Positions 12,170 to 21,746 of a DNA stretch of 64,000 bases are shown here, one piece after another. Position 1 is the first letter of the stretch; each line of letters begins with the position of its first letter. Origin of the DNA: Orientallactaga sibirica (lineage: Eukaryota; Chordata; Mammalia; Rodentia; Dipodidae); assembly GCA_036365145.1 (NCBI GenBank), contig JAEOAD010000040.1, forward strand, positions 10,684,501-10,748,500, written 5' to 3'. The notes beneath the pieces were generated by a model. That model was not told where the DNA came from. It ran no database searches and saw nothing but the letters and a program-made list of their open reading frames with translations. The translations under genes were made by a program, and so were the position numbers.

Positions 12170-13015
12170 TCTAGTAGGCAAAATAATATGGCCAACTCTC
12201 AAAAATGTCCATGCTTGGACACTGCTGTACCAAAGCAACCAGCCTGACAAGATATACACACCTGTGCAATAGTGGCACCCAGCCTAGGAGAGTAACCAAC
12301 GGTTCTGTGCTTGGCTCAGAAATCTTCTCAGTGGAAAGGAACCCACAGCTGGAACTGGGAACCAAGTCAGAATCCTGTGGAGACCAAGATTCTGGACTCC
12401 GGTGAGAAGCTCCCACTAATCTTTGGCCAAAGGAGAGGCTACACCCATCAGATCTCTCTAAATTAGTGATGCTCATCTGATTTAACCTACACTGACCTCA
12501 TTCTCCCTTGGAGAACTTGCTTTTCTTTTTTCAGAAGGCAGAGAGAACAAAGGAGATTAACCACCCCTCACACATCATCCAGGGCTCAGGTGAAATTGCA
12601 CAGCAATTGGCAAGATGATCAATGGCGAGGCTAACAACCTGCACCGGGGTGATGGAGACAGACAATGAGAATACTCAAAACATACCAAAGAAGAAATACA
12701 GAACCTTCTGAGAGAGCAACCCTACAGTAGACTTAAAACACACCCACCACGGCTCAGGGAATTTTGCAGAGGAGGGGCTGGAAAGATCGTAAGAGCTACA
12801 AAATAGAAGGGAGTATCCAGAGGCACTGCACCCTCCCCAATGACTGACTGCTGCCCTCACAACTTATAACCCACATCCTGATGGTTAATATCAGCAATCT
12901 CACTGACGAGGGCCCTCAGTGGAATAGGGGCAGGGAGGAGGGAAATGATGGTACCAACACATGATATGCCCATACAAAGTTTCTATGAATAACAAACAAT
13001 AAGTAAAACTATGTC
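12170..13015 (+). mobile_element. LINE-1 3' UTR remnant
   Basis: Non-coding sequence ending in 'gagggccctcagtggaat', 'agggaggagggaaatgatgg' and 'taccaacacatgatatgccc', then a weak A-rich tail. The last blocks recur at 43170-43345, again followed by an A-rich tail, so they mark the 3' end of one dispersed element. The long G-rich, non-coding tail fits a rodent L1 3' UTR. The 5' limit is uncertain and no ORF2 sequence could be read upstream. Confidence 0.65.
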
Positions 13016-13259
13016 CATGCTTCATGACAAAAAGAATATCAAAGATATGTGTAAATATAAGGAACACATGATGAGGGCATGGTCTTATCTGTGCATTTCT
13101 CCATCATCACCAAATTCTTAAGAATCTTTGCTGGTTGCATTGAGTTCAGAGGGATGCAAAGTTCCTATCATTAATCACTGGGGAAAAGTCAGACAAGGAA
13201 TGTCAGTGGCTTAGAGAAGCTAGAAAAGACAAGAAAACAGATTTTATCCAGGTGTTGGC
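13016..13259. other. No recognised feature
   Basis: Unassigned sequence between the L1 tail and a trinucleotide repeat. Confidence 0.5.
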
Positions 13260-13261
13260 AA

Positions 13262-13303
<42 letters not shown>
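13260..13303. repeat. (TAA)n microsatellite
   Basis: About 14 pure AAT/TAA units. It explains the poly-Tyr open frame on the minus strand. Confidence 0.97.
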
Positions 13304-13304
<1 letters not shown>

Positions 13305-13835
13305 CAAATCTGCTGATGTTTTGGATTCATCCTGAAAGAAAATCATATGGTTTCTAACCTGCAGAAAAGTTATATATAGTTCAGGAAAATAAATTTTTTG
13401 TTTATGTTTACTGCAATAGTAGGAAATTAATACAGCTGGAAACACGTCCTGTTGCACAAGTAATGTGGGTAGACATTTAGGCATTAGATAGAAACATTTT
13501 ATTTTATTATTTATTTGTGCAATTTTGTGTGTGGGAGGGGGATTGCCAGGATCTCTTGCCCTGAAATTTGAATGCCTGTTTGGTTTGATGTGGGTGGCTG
13601 TGAATTAATTCCAGGTGCATATCAGTGAGTCACTGAAGGGTGTAGGGATGCAAAGATTGGGCTAGTCTTTGCTAGCATAGCTTCATGGCTGGCTATTTCA
13701 GAACTCACACTTTAGGCACCAAAACAGAGCAGTCAAGGCACAGAGGTAGAGTTTATCAAGGAACCCGGGAGTGTGGATGCTTGCTAGCCATAGCAATATC
13801 GGAATGCTCAAACATTCAGGAGAAAAACATAACAG
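13304..13835. other. No recognised feature
   Basis: Unassigned. A weak resemblance of 13510-13650 to a tRNA-derived SINE on the minus strand was too poor to call. Confidence 0.45.
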
Positions 13836-14072
13836 TGAGGGATAGAGAAATAGCTTAGTGGTTAAAGTGCTTGTCTGCAAAACCTAAGGATCCAGGTTAA
13901 ATTACCCAGGACCCATTTAAACCAGATGCACAAGGTGGCTAATGCCTCTGGAGTTCATTTGCAGTGGCTCGAGGCCCTGGTGCCCCCATTTTCAGTCTCT
14001 CTCCCTCTCTCTCTCTTTCTCTCTCTCTCTCTTTCTGCCTCTTTCTTGATCTCTGTCAAATAAATAAAAAAG
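13836..14072 (+). mobile_element. tRNA-derived SINE (B2-like head)
   Basis: Typical layout of the main SINE of this window. It has a tRNA-like head with A box 'tagcttagtggttaaag' and B-box region 'aggttaaattacccagg'. A body follows ('ccagatgcacaaggtgg', 'ggagttcatttgcagtgg', 'gaggccctggtgcc'), then a pyrimidine (TC)n tract and a caaataaataaa tail. The head resembles murine B2, but the body differs. This copy has a mutated B box. Confidence 0.9.
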
Positions 14073-14434
14073 GTAAAACAAGTTATTAAAAACAACAGTA
14101 AAATTGCAATTAAAAAAAAAAAAACTCAAGAAAGTCAACTGGCACTTTCCTGGCAACTTGCCTGTATTGGGTGCATTCACATCTGAGACTCAGCAGTCAC
14201 TATTGTCAGCGAGGTTGTTTCCTGAAGACACACTTGTGTTCTTTGCAAAGCAAAGAACCACTGTATGTAATGCCTAGAGACATGACGTCTAAATCAGTAA
14301 CACATGACCATTAGACTTGCTTCTCAGTGAAGAATTACATCACACATTTCATCATCAAGAATTAATTAGCTATACAAATAGGTGGAAAAAGTTGAAATGG
14401 ACAGTTGAATTAGTATTTCATAAGAAAAGTGGTA
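14073..14434. other. No recognised feature
   Basis: Apart from an A run at 14112-14123, nothing is recognised. Confidence 0.5.
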
Positions 14435-14447
14435 TGCTAGCCTTTTA

Positions 14448-14660
14448 AATAAAAATAGTTATTTAATTATTTATTTGCAAACAGGGAGAGACAGAGAGAA
14501 ATGAGACAGAGAGAATGTGCACGGCAGGGCATCCAGCCACTGCAAACTGACTCCAGGTGCATGTGTCACCTTGTGCATCTGGATTTACGTGGGCACTGGG
14601 GACTTGAACCTGGGTCCTTAAGCTTTTCAGGCAAGTACCTTTGAGCAGTCTCTCTAGCTC
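14448..14660 (-). mobile_element. tRNA-derived SINE (B2-like head)
   Basis: On the plus strand the tail comes first (ttatttaattatttattt), then a short GA-rich tract. The body follows, then the head (cagtctctctagctc). The flanks tgctagcctttta (from 14435) and tgctatccttta (from 14661) fit a slightly decayed target-site duplication. Confidence 0.88.
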
Positions 14661-14672
14661 TGCTATCCTTTA

Positions 14673-15526
14673 AGGTGAGGACAGGTATTAAGTCTGGGAC
14701 ATCTACCTGACACTATGTCTCCAACAGGAAGAGGAGTTTCAGGTCCCAGAACCAAAAGTGTAGAAACAGGAAAACGTTTGGTCAGGCTTCGTGACACAAC
14801 TCGGGTCATTTCATCTTCTTCATGCTCACCTCAAGGATTTTTGAAGACTGGAAGATTTTTTCCGAAAAGGGAAAATAAGGAGACAGATAAGGAAGCCACT
14901 AGATTACAAAACACATGTTTCACTGGGCTCTTTGGGCCCTTGTCCAGGGCTTAACTGCTGAGAGTTGTTTGCTACTGTCACATTAAAATAAGTCAAGTAT
15001 ATATGGTAAAAAGAGTTAAAGTTGCTTGTGTACCACGGATTAGAAATTCTTTGCAATGTAATTTATACATTTGCAAGCCTCTCGGTATGACCAAATCAGA
15101 GTGCAACAGAAAGGATACGGGAGCATCTTGACACGGGAATGACTTCATGAGTGAAGCTGTGATCCTATCATTAAGAGTGCACCAAAATGAATGAGAGAGG
15201 AGAGGGGGCAGAGAGAGAAACAAGTTCAATGCCATCAATGGTGAGCAGTAGAGAACTCATATATTGTCTCTCTTCTGTGCTTTCCTTCCACAATAGAAAC
15301 TCACTGGGGTATGCTGGCACACAGATATGAGAGGTTCATAATATTAGAATCCTACAGTTTTTAAATACTGGAGACTGCATTTTTTCCAAGTGGAAATCAT
15401 GTTTTCCAGTGTCTTTTTGTTATTTAGTACCTCATTTTCTTTTAGGACATTTACCCAATAAAGGGCATATTATTTGCTTATGAGTTTTGCAAATTGTGGA
15501 TAGAATTAGTATAAATATTTGAATGA

Positions 15527-15560
<34 letters not shown>

Positions 15561-15739
15561 AGGTGGGAAGGAGAGATGATGTGAATTTACAACTTCTTTG
15601 GGTAAATATTAAAAAGCATTAAATGATGTGTCTCATGTTAAAATCATGCTTAGTTTTACAATAAATCACTCAGTTATTTTGCCTAATAGCAGTAGTACTT
15701 ATTTTACATTCCCCCCCCCAAAAAAAAATAAAATACAAT
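14673..15739. other. No gene; small (GT)n(GA)n at 15526-15561
   Basis: A composite dinucleotide repeat (GT, then GA) and a C8A-rich patch at 15710-15729 are the only features. A 79-codon frame at 14715-14954 has no recognisable motif. Confidence 0.5.
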
Positions 15740-16110
15740 AATAGGGCTTGCTGTTGGTGCTGATCCTGGGCAACATTTGGTAGTATTCATGTTTGGGATT
15801 TTGCCCAAATTAGTAGTAAGCAGCATAGATTATTTGCCGTTCCCTGAGGACCTATGATGTAGAATATTTTTCCATATGCTTATTTTTGCCATATGGGTTT
15901 GTAAGTATCTGTAAGCTCCTTGGTCCATTTTTTAATTAAGTTCATTTTCTCATTGTTGAGTTTTAAGAATTCTTTGTGCATTTTTTTAATCAGACATACT
16001 TCTTGCCAAGTTTTATCCCATTGAGGTTTATTTCTTTCTCTTGACAATATGTTGTCCATACTAGCAATTATTAATTTTAATAAAAGATTACTTTTCAATA
16101 AGTTTCATAA
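15740..16110 (-). mobile_element. Ancient LINE-1 ORF2 fragment
   Basis: The minus-strand frame at 15880-16098 reads ...EFLKLNNEKMNLIKKWTKEL..., which fits the C-terminal part of mammalian L1 ORF2p (the LNNKK-N-IKKW region). The plus strand shows 'ttttccatatgcttattttt' and 'ggtccattttttaattaag', the familiar reverse complement of old L1 elements. Downstream codons are interrupted, so it is a dead fragment. Low similarity to modern L1 suggests an insertion older than rodents. Confidence 0.7.
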
Positions 16111-16654
16111 AGGATATATTTGAAGATATAACCTAAGGAAATTATCTAAGTTTAGGAAATTTGAAGTGTTACCTAAGTTATTTTCTAGAAGTTTTATGGT
16201 ATTGTTTTTAAGTTAGGTCTGTGGTCCCATTTTAGATAATTTTTATAATAACAAATTTAAAAAAATCATTATGTCTTCCCTTAAGAAACACTATATATAT
16301 GTATATATGTTGGAACGGTTTCAAAATTCATCATATGCTTTTCTATTTTTAAATCATGGTGTTAGTTTTTCATCCCTGTTGATGAAATTCCTGAGCACAC
16401 AAATATTTCACACATGAGCCTCCAGGGACATTTCAGATTCAAACCATAATGGTCATTACTCATTCTCCTAAATCATGAATTGCAAGATAATATTTTGGTT
16501 TCATTGTAGAACACTGAACATTTTAAATAGCTTATTTTGTTGTATATCAACCATGAATTAATGTACATCATATAATTATGTTGAGTTAGTAATATTTTCT
16601 TTTATTTGCAACCAATTTTTGATTATTGTATAATTGTTGACTTTTTGCTAATTT
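16111..16654. other. No recognised feature
   Basis: A+T-rich unassigned sequence leading into a (TTTC)n/(TC)n tract at about 16655-16707. Confidence 0.5.
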
Positions 16655-16848
16655 TTATTCTTTCTTTCTTTCTCTATCTGTCTGTCTCTCTCTCTCTTTT
16701 TTTTTTTCTAAAGTAGGGTCTCAGTCTAGTTCAGGCTGACCTGCAGTTAACTATGTAGTCTCAGAGTAGCTGCGAACTCACGGTGATCCTTCTACCTCTG
16801 CTTCCAGAGCGCTGGGATTAAAGGCATGTGCCACCACACAGAGCCTCT
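16655..16848 (-). mobile_element. B1-type SINE with pyrimidine-rich tail
   Basis: The minus-strand B1 body is 16708-16848 ('tagggtctcagtctagttca', 'gcgctgggattaaaggcatg', 'tgccaccaca'). Its tail has expanded into a TTTC/TC/T tract at 16655-16707. Confidence 0.9.
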
Positions 16849-16886
16849 TTCTTTCCTCTTATTCTCTCTCTCTCTCTCTGTCTTTG

Positions 16887-17030
16887 TTTAGTTGGGGTAG
16901 GGTCTCGCTCTAGCTCAGGTTGACCAGGAATCATGATGTAGTCTTAGGCTGGCATCAAACTCACGATGTTCTTCCTACCTTTGCCTCCTGAGTGCTGGGA
17001 TAAAAGGTATGCACCACCATACTGACTCTC
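16887..17030 (-). mobile_element. B1-type SINE
   Basis: Second minus-strand B1 about 40 bp from the previous one, separated by a (TC)n tract. It shows 'tagggtctcgctctagctca', 'gagtgctgggataaaaggta' and 'tgcaccaccat'. The two copies differ at many sites, so they are separate insertions. Confidence 0.9.
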
Positions 17031-17057
17031 CTTTATCTCTAATAAAAGCTCTGAGGT

Positions 17058-17290
17058 AGGGCTGGAGAGGATTGCTTAGTGGTTAAGGCATTTGCCTGCA
17101 AAGCCAAAGGATCCAGGTTTGAGTCTCCAGGACCCATGTAAGCCAGATGCATAAGGAGGCACATGCGCCTGGAGTTTGTTTGCAGTAGCTGGAGGCCCTG
17201 GTGTATCCAGTTTCTCCTTTTCTCTTTCTCTGTCTCTCTGCCTCTTTCTCTCTCTCAAATACATAAAATAAATAGGTAAAAATTTTTTAA
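17058..17290 (+). mobile_element. tRNA-derived SINE (B2-like head)
   Basis: Near full length, starting 'gggctggagaggattgctta', with body 'ccagatgcataaggaggc', a TC tract and an aaatacataaaataaata tail. A 3-bp insertion splits the A-box region. Confidence 0.93.
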
Positions 17291-17508
17291 AACGTTCCAA
17301 GGTAAATGTGTATATTATATGCTTTTTATAATGGTTTGGATTAGTGTCTCTAGAAGTTCCTGGAACATGGGTTCACCAGTCCTTAGGAGTATATGTACAA
17401 TGCCATCCCAAATAAAACCTACTACTGTCATATGGAAGTAGAATGACCCCCAAAGCCCTACATGTTAAAGAAAGAATCACAAATATATGACATTATTGAG
17501 AGGAGTGG

Positions 17509-17858
17509 TGAGGTGGTTGATTCAGGTGTCCCCCATAAACGTAGGTGTTCTGAATGCTTGTTTGCCAGCTGATGGAGATTTGAGAATTCACACCTCCTAC
17601 AGGCAGTGTATTGTTAGGGGTAGGCTTATGGGTATTATAGCCAGCCCCCCCCCCCTTGCCAGTGTTTGGCACACTCTCCTGTTGCTCTTGGATCATCTGA
17701 TGTTGCTGAGGAGGTGATGTCCACCCTCTGATCATGCTATCATTTTCCCTGCCATGGTGGAGCTTCCCCTCCAGTTTGTAAGACAAAACAAACCCTTTTT
17801 CTCCACAAGCTACTCTTGTCTGGGTGATTTCCCCAGCAATGTGAACCTGACTGCAACA
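17509..17858 (+). mobile_element. MaLR LTR 1 of a triple-LTR element
   Basis: The LTR starts tgaggtggttgattcagg and ends ctgcaaca. Its middle has 'ggcagtgtattgttagggg', 'ccagtgtttggcacactctc' and a polyadenylation region 'ttgtaagacaaaacaaaccc' whose AATAAA is mutated. The LTR is preceded by agtgg (17504-17508), close to the actgg after LTR 3. The open frames across it are accidental. Confidence 0.93.
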
Positions 17859-18362
17859 GTAAAGTTGGTACCAGAGATGTGGGATTGTTGCTAGACACCT
17901 GAATGTCTGACTTTGGACTGCTGGAACTGCTTTGCAAGAGGAATGTGGAAGGATTTGAATCCTTGGCCTACGAGACATCTTGAAGTGTCGTAAGTACAAC
18001 TTGATGGACTATTCTGGTCTGAGCTGAAAGATCTGAATGCAGTAAGAACTATGGACTGTGAGGTTTTGGCTTATGAGGGTGAGAAAGAGCTTTTCCTGGA
18101 CTGGGCTAGAAGCAGTTGGTGTAAGAGGCTTGCTATTATGCCTGTGTCCTGAGAATTTGTGCAGGGTTGCATTGCATAGAAATGGACTGGTGTGAGCAGA
18201 GGTATATGGCACAGAAAGTTATCTGGGCTGAAACTTCTGCCCTTTCAGCTACAATTGTATAAGAGACTATACGCATTGATATTGGGCCAGCTGACCTGCA
18301 TTGGGACAACAGAAAGAATGCAGTCTTTTGAAGGGGTCTGTATACTAAAGGAGTATCCTGTT
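17859..18362 (+). mobile_element. MaLR internal region, 5' portion, with primer-binding site
   Basis: Seven bases after LTR 1 comes TGGTACCAG at 17866-17874, then agatgtggg. This is close to the complement of the 3' end of tRNA-Leu, the primer known for ERVL-class elements. The rest is non-coding MaLR internal sequence. It stops abruptly at 'gagtatcctgtt', where LTR 2 begins exactly at its TG. The same internal sequence continues without interruption in the copy at 18724-19805. Confidence 0.88.
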
Positions 18363-18723
18363 TGTAGTGGTTTGATTCAAGGGTCCCCTATAAACTTAGG
18401 TGTTCTGAATGCTAGGTTCCCAGCTAGTGGGGATTTCAGAATTAACAGCTCCTGATGGCAGTGTATTGTTGGGGCCAGGCTTATGGGTATTAGAGCCAGT
18501 TTCCCCATGCCAGTGTTTGGCACACTCTCCTATCACTGTTTTCCTCCTGATGTTGGCAAGAAGGTGATGTCCACCCTCTGCTCATGCCATCGTTTTCCCC
18601 TGCCATCATGGAGCTTCTGTTCAAGTCGGTATGCCAAAGCAAACCTTTCTTCTCTTTGTTTTTCCCCCACAAGCTGCTCTTGGTCGGGTGATTTCTGCCA
18701 GCAACATGAACATGAATGCAACA
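18363..18723 (+). mobile_element. MaLR LTR 2 of a triple-LTR element
   Basis: Full LTR beginning tgtagtggtttgattcaagg and ending gaatgcaaca. It matches LTRs 1 and 3 in order and length. It is followed directly by internal sequence, not by a target-site duplication, so it is a true 5' LTR for the next unit. Confidence 0.93.
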
Positions 18724-19118
18724 GCAGACTTGGTATCGAGAGTAGGATGGAACCAGAGGAGTGGGATTGCTGCCAGATACCCCACCTTACTGTGTGGCTT
18801 TGGCCTTTGGGAGCTGATTTTCAAGAGGAATTAGAATTGAAAGCTTGCCCTAAGAGACACCTTGCAGTGTCTAAGTACAGCTTGATGGACAGTTCTGGTC
18901 AGAATGGAAAGACCTGAGAATTTGTGCAGGGTTGCAGTGCATAGAAATCTTTAGGCTGAAACTTCAGCCTTTCAGCTCCAATTGTATAAGAGATTGGAAC
19001 CATTGAGATTGCCAGCTGAACTGCATTGGGGCAATAGAAAAAAAAAATGCAGTCTTTTGAAGGGGCTAAAATGATGAAGGAGTGTCTTGTTCTTCAAAGT
19101 CCACTTTAACACCCCAGA

Positions 19119-19149
<31 letters not shown>

Positions 19150-19805
19150 AACTGGCACCCTGTTAGTATTATGGAGTATAAGAAATGCAAGAAACAGAGG
19201 GTCATTGAATTTGCAACATACTCTTGTGTTTTGGAAATGGCCATGGCAGTGGGAAACAGGTCTGCTGAGGATTGCCTGCATGGAGACCTGATAGAGCTGT
19301 GAGTATGGACCTAGGTTACAGTGGAAATCCAGTGGAAATGCTGAGACCACGAGACAGCTGCTAAGGAGAGCTGCTGCCCCGATGAAGTTTTCCATGACTG
19401 GGAATAGCCTAGCTGGAGGGGTGGATTTGGAACTCCAGAGACTAGTAGCTGGTTAGAATTGTCAGACTTAGAGATTTGCCACTGTTCAATTGTTGGGCTT
19501 GGAACTAAAGAGTTTGACGCTTGCCCTGTTTAAATGTTGTATTGGTTGAATATGTCTTTGCTATGCGGGATGCCATCTTTTGCAGTGAATATTTATTATG
19601 TGCCATTATGAGTTTGGGGGAGGATTTATTTATTTATTTATTTTTTATTTAGTATTATAGCTCAGTTAAAAAAAACTTCAGACTCTGGGAATGTTTGAAC
19701 ATCATTAGGATTGATAAAAAAACTGTGGGGACATTAAAGTTTGACTGCATGAACTGCACTTTATATCATGTATGGTTATCAGTTTAAGGGGCCAGCAGTG
19801 GAACA
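18724..19805 (+). mobile_element. MaLR internal region, longer copy
   Basis: Begins with a degenerate primer site ('tggtatcgagagtagg'). Relative to 17859-18362 it lacks about 130 bp between two ctga tetramers, and a second block of about 40 bp, but extends further 3'. The 3' end before LTR 3 has a purine-rich 'aaggggccagcagtgg' that could be the polypurine tract. It is non-coding, as is usual for MaLR. An A-rich patch lies at 19128-19150. Confidence 0.88.
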
Positions 19806-20166
19806 TGATGGTTTGATTCAGGTGTCCCCCATATGCCTAGGTGTTCTGAATGCTAGGTTCCCAGCTGATGGAGATTTGTGAATTAACACCTCCTGGAGGC
19901 AGTGTATTGCTGGGGGTGGGCTTATGGGTATTATAGCCAGTGTCCCCTTGCCAGTGTTTGGCACACTCTCCTATTGCAGTTATCCATCTGATGTTGGTGA
20001 GATGGTAATGTCCACCCTCTGTTCATGCCATCATTTTTGCTGCCATCATGGAGCTTCCCCTCGAGTCTGTAAGCCAAAATAAACTTTTTTTTTTTTTTTT
20101 TTTTTTTTCACAAAAGCTGCTCTTACTTGGTTGATTTCTGCAAGCAATGTAACCCGAACTGCAACA
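19806..20166 (+). mobile_element. MaLR LTR 3 of a triple-LTR element
   Basis: The 3' LTR runs from tgatggtttgattcagg to ctgcaaca, with 'ctgtaagccaaaataaac' as polyadenylation region and an expanded T run at 20087-20108. The base run actgg follows at 20167-20171, matching agtgg before LTR 1 at 4 of 5 positions. That fits the 5-bp duplication of ERVL-type integration. Confidence 0.93.
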
Positions 20167-20194
20167 ACTGGAAACTTCAGGAGGAAAAGTCTGG

Positions 20195-20345
20195 TGGAAT
20201 GAGGTTAGGACAGTACCCCATTTTTGTTCTGTGCTTCCTATCCACAGAAAGGTCAATACTTCTCTCCTGCCATGTGTTTCTACTACTGTAACGTTCTTCT
20301 ACAGCCACATTCCCAGAGCAAAGTGGTCCATGAAGACATAGGAGA
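20195..20345 (+). repeat. Possible old LTR fragment
   Basis: 'tgtgcttcctatccacagaa', 'cttctctcctgccatgtgtt' and 'cacattcccagagcaaagtg' resemble the mid-part of rodent MaLR/MT-type LTRs. Ends are not defined. Confidence 0.35.
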
Positions 20346-20906
20346 TAGGACTCCCTCTTGAGCATCCGTATACCATGCGGTGAACTGTGGGAAAGTTTCA
20401 GTTGCATATATATTCTGTTCAACAGAGAGTGTGCAGGGACATTTCCTCTTTAATGTGGCAAATGAGTAACATCTGGAAGGATTTTGCTTTATTGACTCAG
20501 GAAAAATAAATCTCCATTCCAAACCACTTGAGAGTTCTTATGGCGTTGGACAAAAGTTTTGGCATCTGACTTTACATGGCCGTTGTTTGATGTAGCAATC
20601 AAGTACACTGACGAGGCACTTGGAAAAACTGGTTGTGCAGAACAACCAAGTCCTCACGTCTTCCTACTATAAAAACAAAAATATAGAAAACTTCCCTCAT
20701 GAGAGCCACCCGGAAGCAGTATATTAAATCAAGTTACCTCCCAAATTCTGACTACCAATGTTACTTGGTACATTTTTTTTTCAATGCAATGAGCTTAACA
20801 TTTGTCATAATTCAATCAATAGAGTTTTAAATATTCACAGGCATAATGTAGCACAACGAATATTACAAGAGTGCTATTATTTTTATGTTTGGATTTTTGC
20901 ATGTAG
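20346..20906. other. No recognised feature
   Basis: Unassigned sequence. Confidence 0.5.
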
Positions 20907-20945
<39 letters not shown>

Positions 20946-20963
20946 CACGTGTGTGTGTGCACA
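20907..20963. repeat. (TG)n with CG core, alternating purine-pyrimidine
   Basis: About 57 bp of strict purine-pyrimidine alternation, TG units with an internal gcgcgcgcacg. This is a second Z-DNA-type tract. Confidence 0.95.
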
Positions 20964-21132
20964 AAATGATGTATTCATAAGTAATTCTATGAAATAAATT
21001 ATAGGCAATAAGCAAATGTATGTGTGTGAAATTAATAAGTTATGGATAGTTTAAACTTACATCAACTGAGAAAATAAAATAAATGAAAATACAAGAGATT
21101 TCTTTAATATCTTAGTTTTTTTCATATATATT

Positions 21133-21385
21133 CTTTTTTTTTGGGGGGAGAGAGACACAGAGAGAGGGAGAGGAAGACAGAAATGAGCACACCAGCAGCC
21201 TCTCAGCTGGTGCAAATGAACTCCAGATGTGTATGCCCCCTTGTGGACAAGTGTGCCATTGCACCCTTGCATCACTTTTCATCTGGCTAAATGTGGGACC
21301 TGGAGATTGGAACCACTGGAGATTGGAACCAGCGTTCTTAGGCTTAGGAGGCAGGCACCTTAACCGCTAAGCCATCTCTCCAGTC
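21133..21385 (-). mobile_element. tRNA-derived SINE, duplicated B-box subfamily
   Basis: The head on the minus strand has A box tggcttagcggttaag. Instead of one B box it has two tandem ggttccaatctcc units (plus strand 'ggagattggaaccactggag', then 'attggaacc'). The body differs from the common SINE ('cccccttgtggacaagtgtg', 'gcacccttgcatcac'). It is the left member of a tandem pair. Confidence 0.92.
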
Positions 21386-21389
21386 TATA

Positions 21390-21436
<47 letters not shown>

Positions 21437-21484
21437 ATGTATATGTATATGTATAATATGTATATGTATATGTATATGTATATT
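21386..21484. repeat. (TATATG)n microsatellite
   Basis: About sixteen hexamer units with minor slips, wedged between two same-orientation SINEs. It probably grew from the A+T-rich tail of the right-hand SINE. Confidence 0.95.
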
Positions 21485-21493
21485 TAAAGAGAG

Positions 21494-21534
<41 letters not shown>

Positions 21535-21746
21535 GACAGAGATGGGCGCACGAGCAGTGTCTCAGCTGCTGCGAATGAAATCGAGATGTGTCCGCCCCTT
21601 GTGGTCAAGTGAGGCATTGCTCCCTTGCGTCACTTTGCATCTGGCTAAACGTGGGACCTGGAGATTGGAACCGCTGGAGATTGGAACCAGTGTTCTTAGG
21701 GCTAGGAGGCAGGTGCCTTAACCCCTAAGCCATCTCTCCAGCCCCC
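21485..21746 (-). mobile_element. tRNA-derived SINE, duplicated B-box subfamily
   Basis: Same subfamily as its left neighbour, with a long (GA)n tract at 21497-21530 and the doubled ggagattggaacc block. The 11-mer TCATATATATT occurs at 21122-21132 and 21747-21757. It therefore flanks the pair as a whole and not this copy alone. Confidence 0.92.

Noticed and set aside
13510..13650. Degenerate tRNA-derived SINE on the minus strand
   Set aside because: Only scattered words match, and head and tail are both missing.
17493..17999. 168-codon minus frame, the longest in the window
   Set aside because: It lies antisense to MaLR LTR1 and its internal region, which are non-coding, and has no protein motif.
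21360..21617. Open frames on both strands with repeated Tyr-Thr or Met-Tyr
   Set aside because: They are translations of the (TATATG)n microsatellite and adjoining GA tract.
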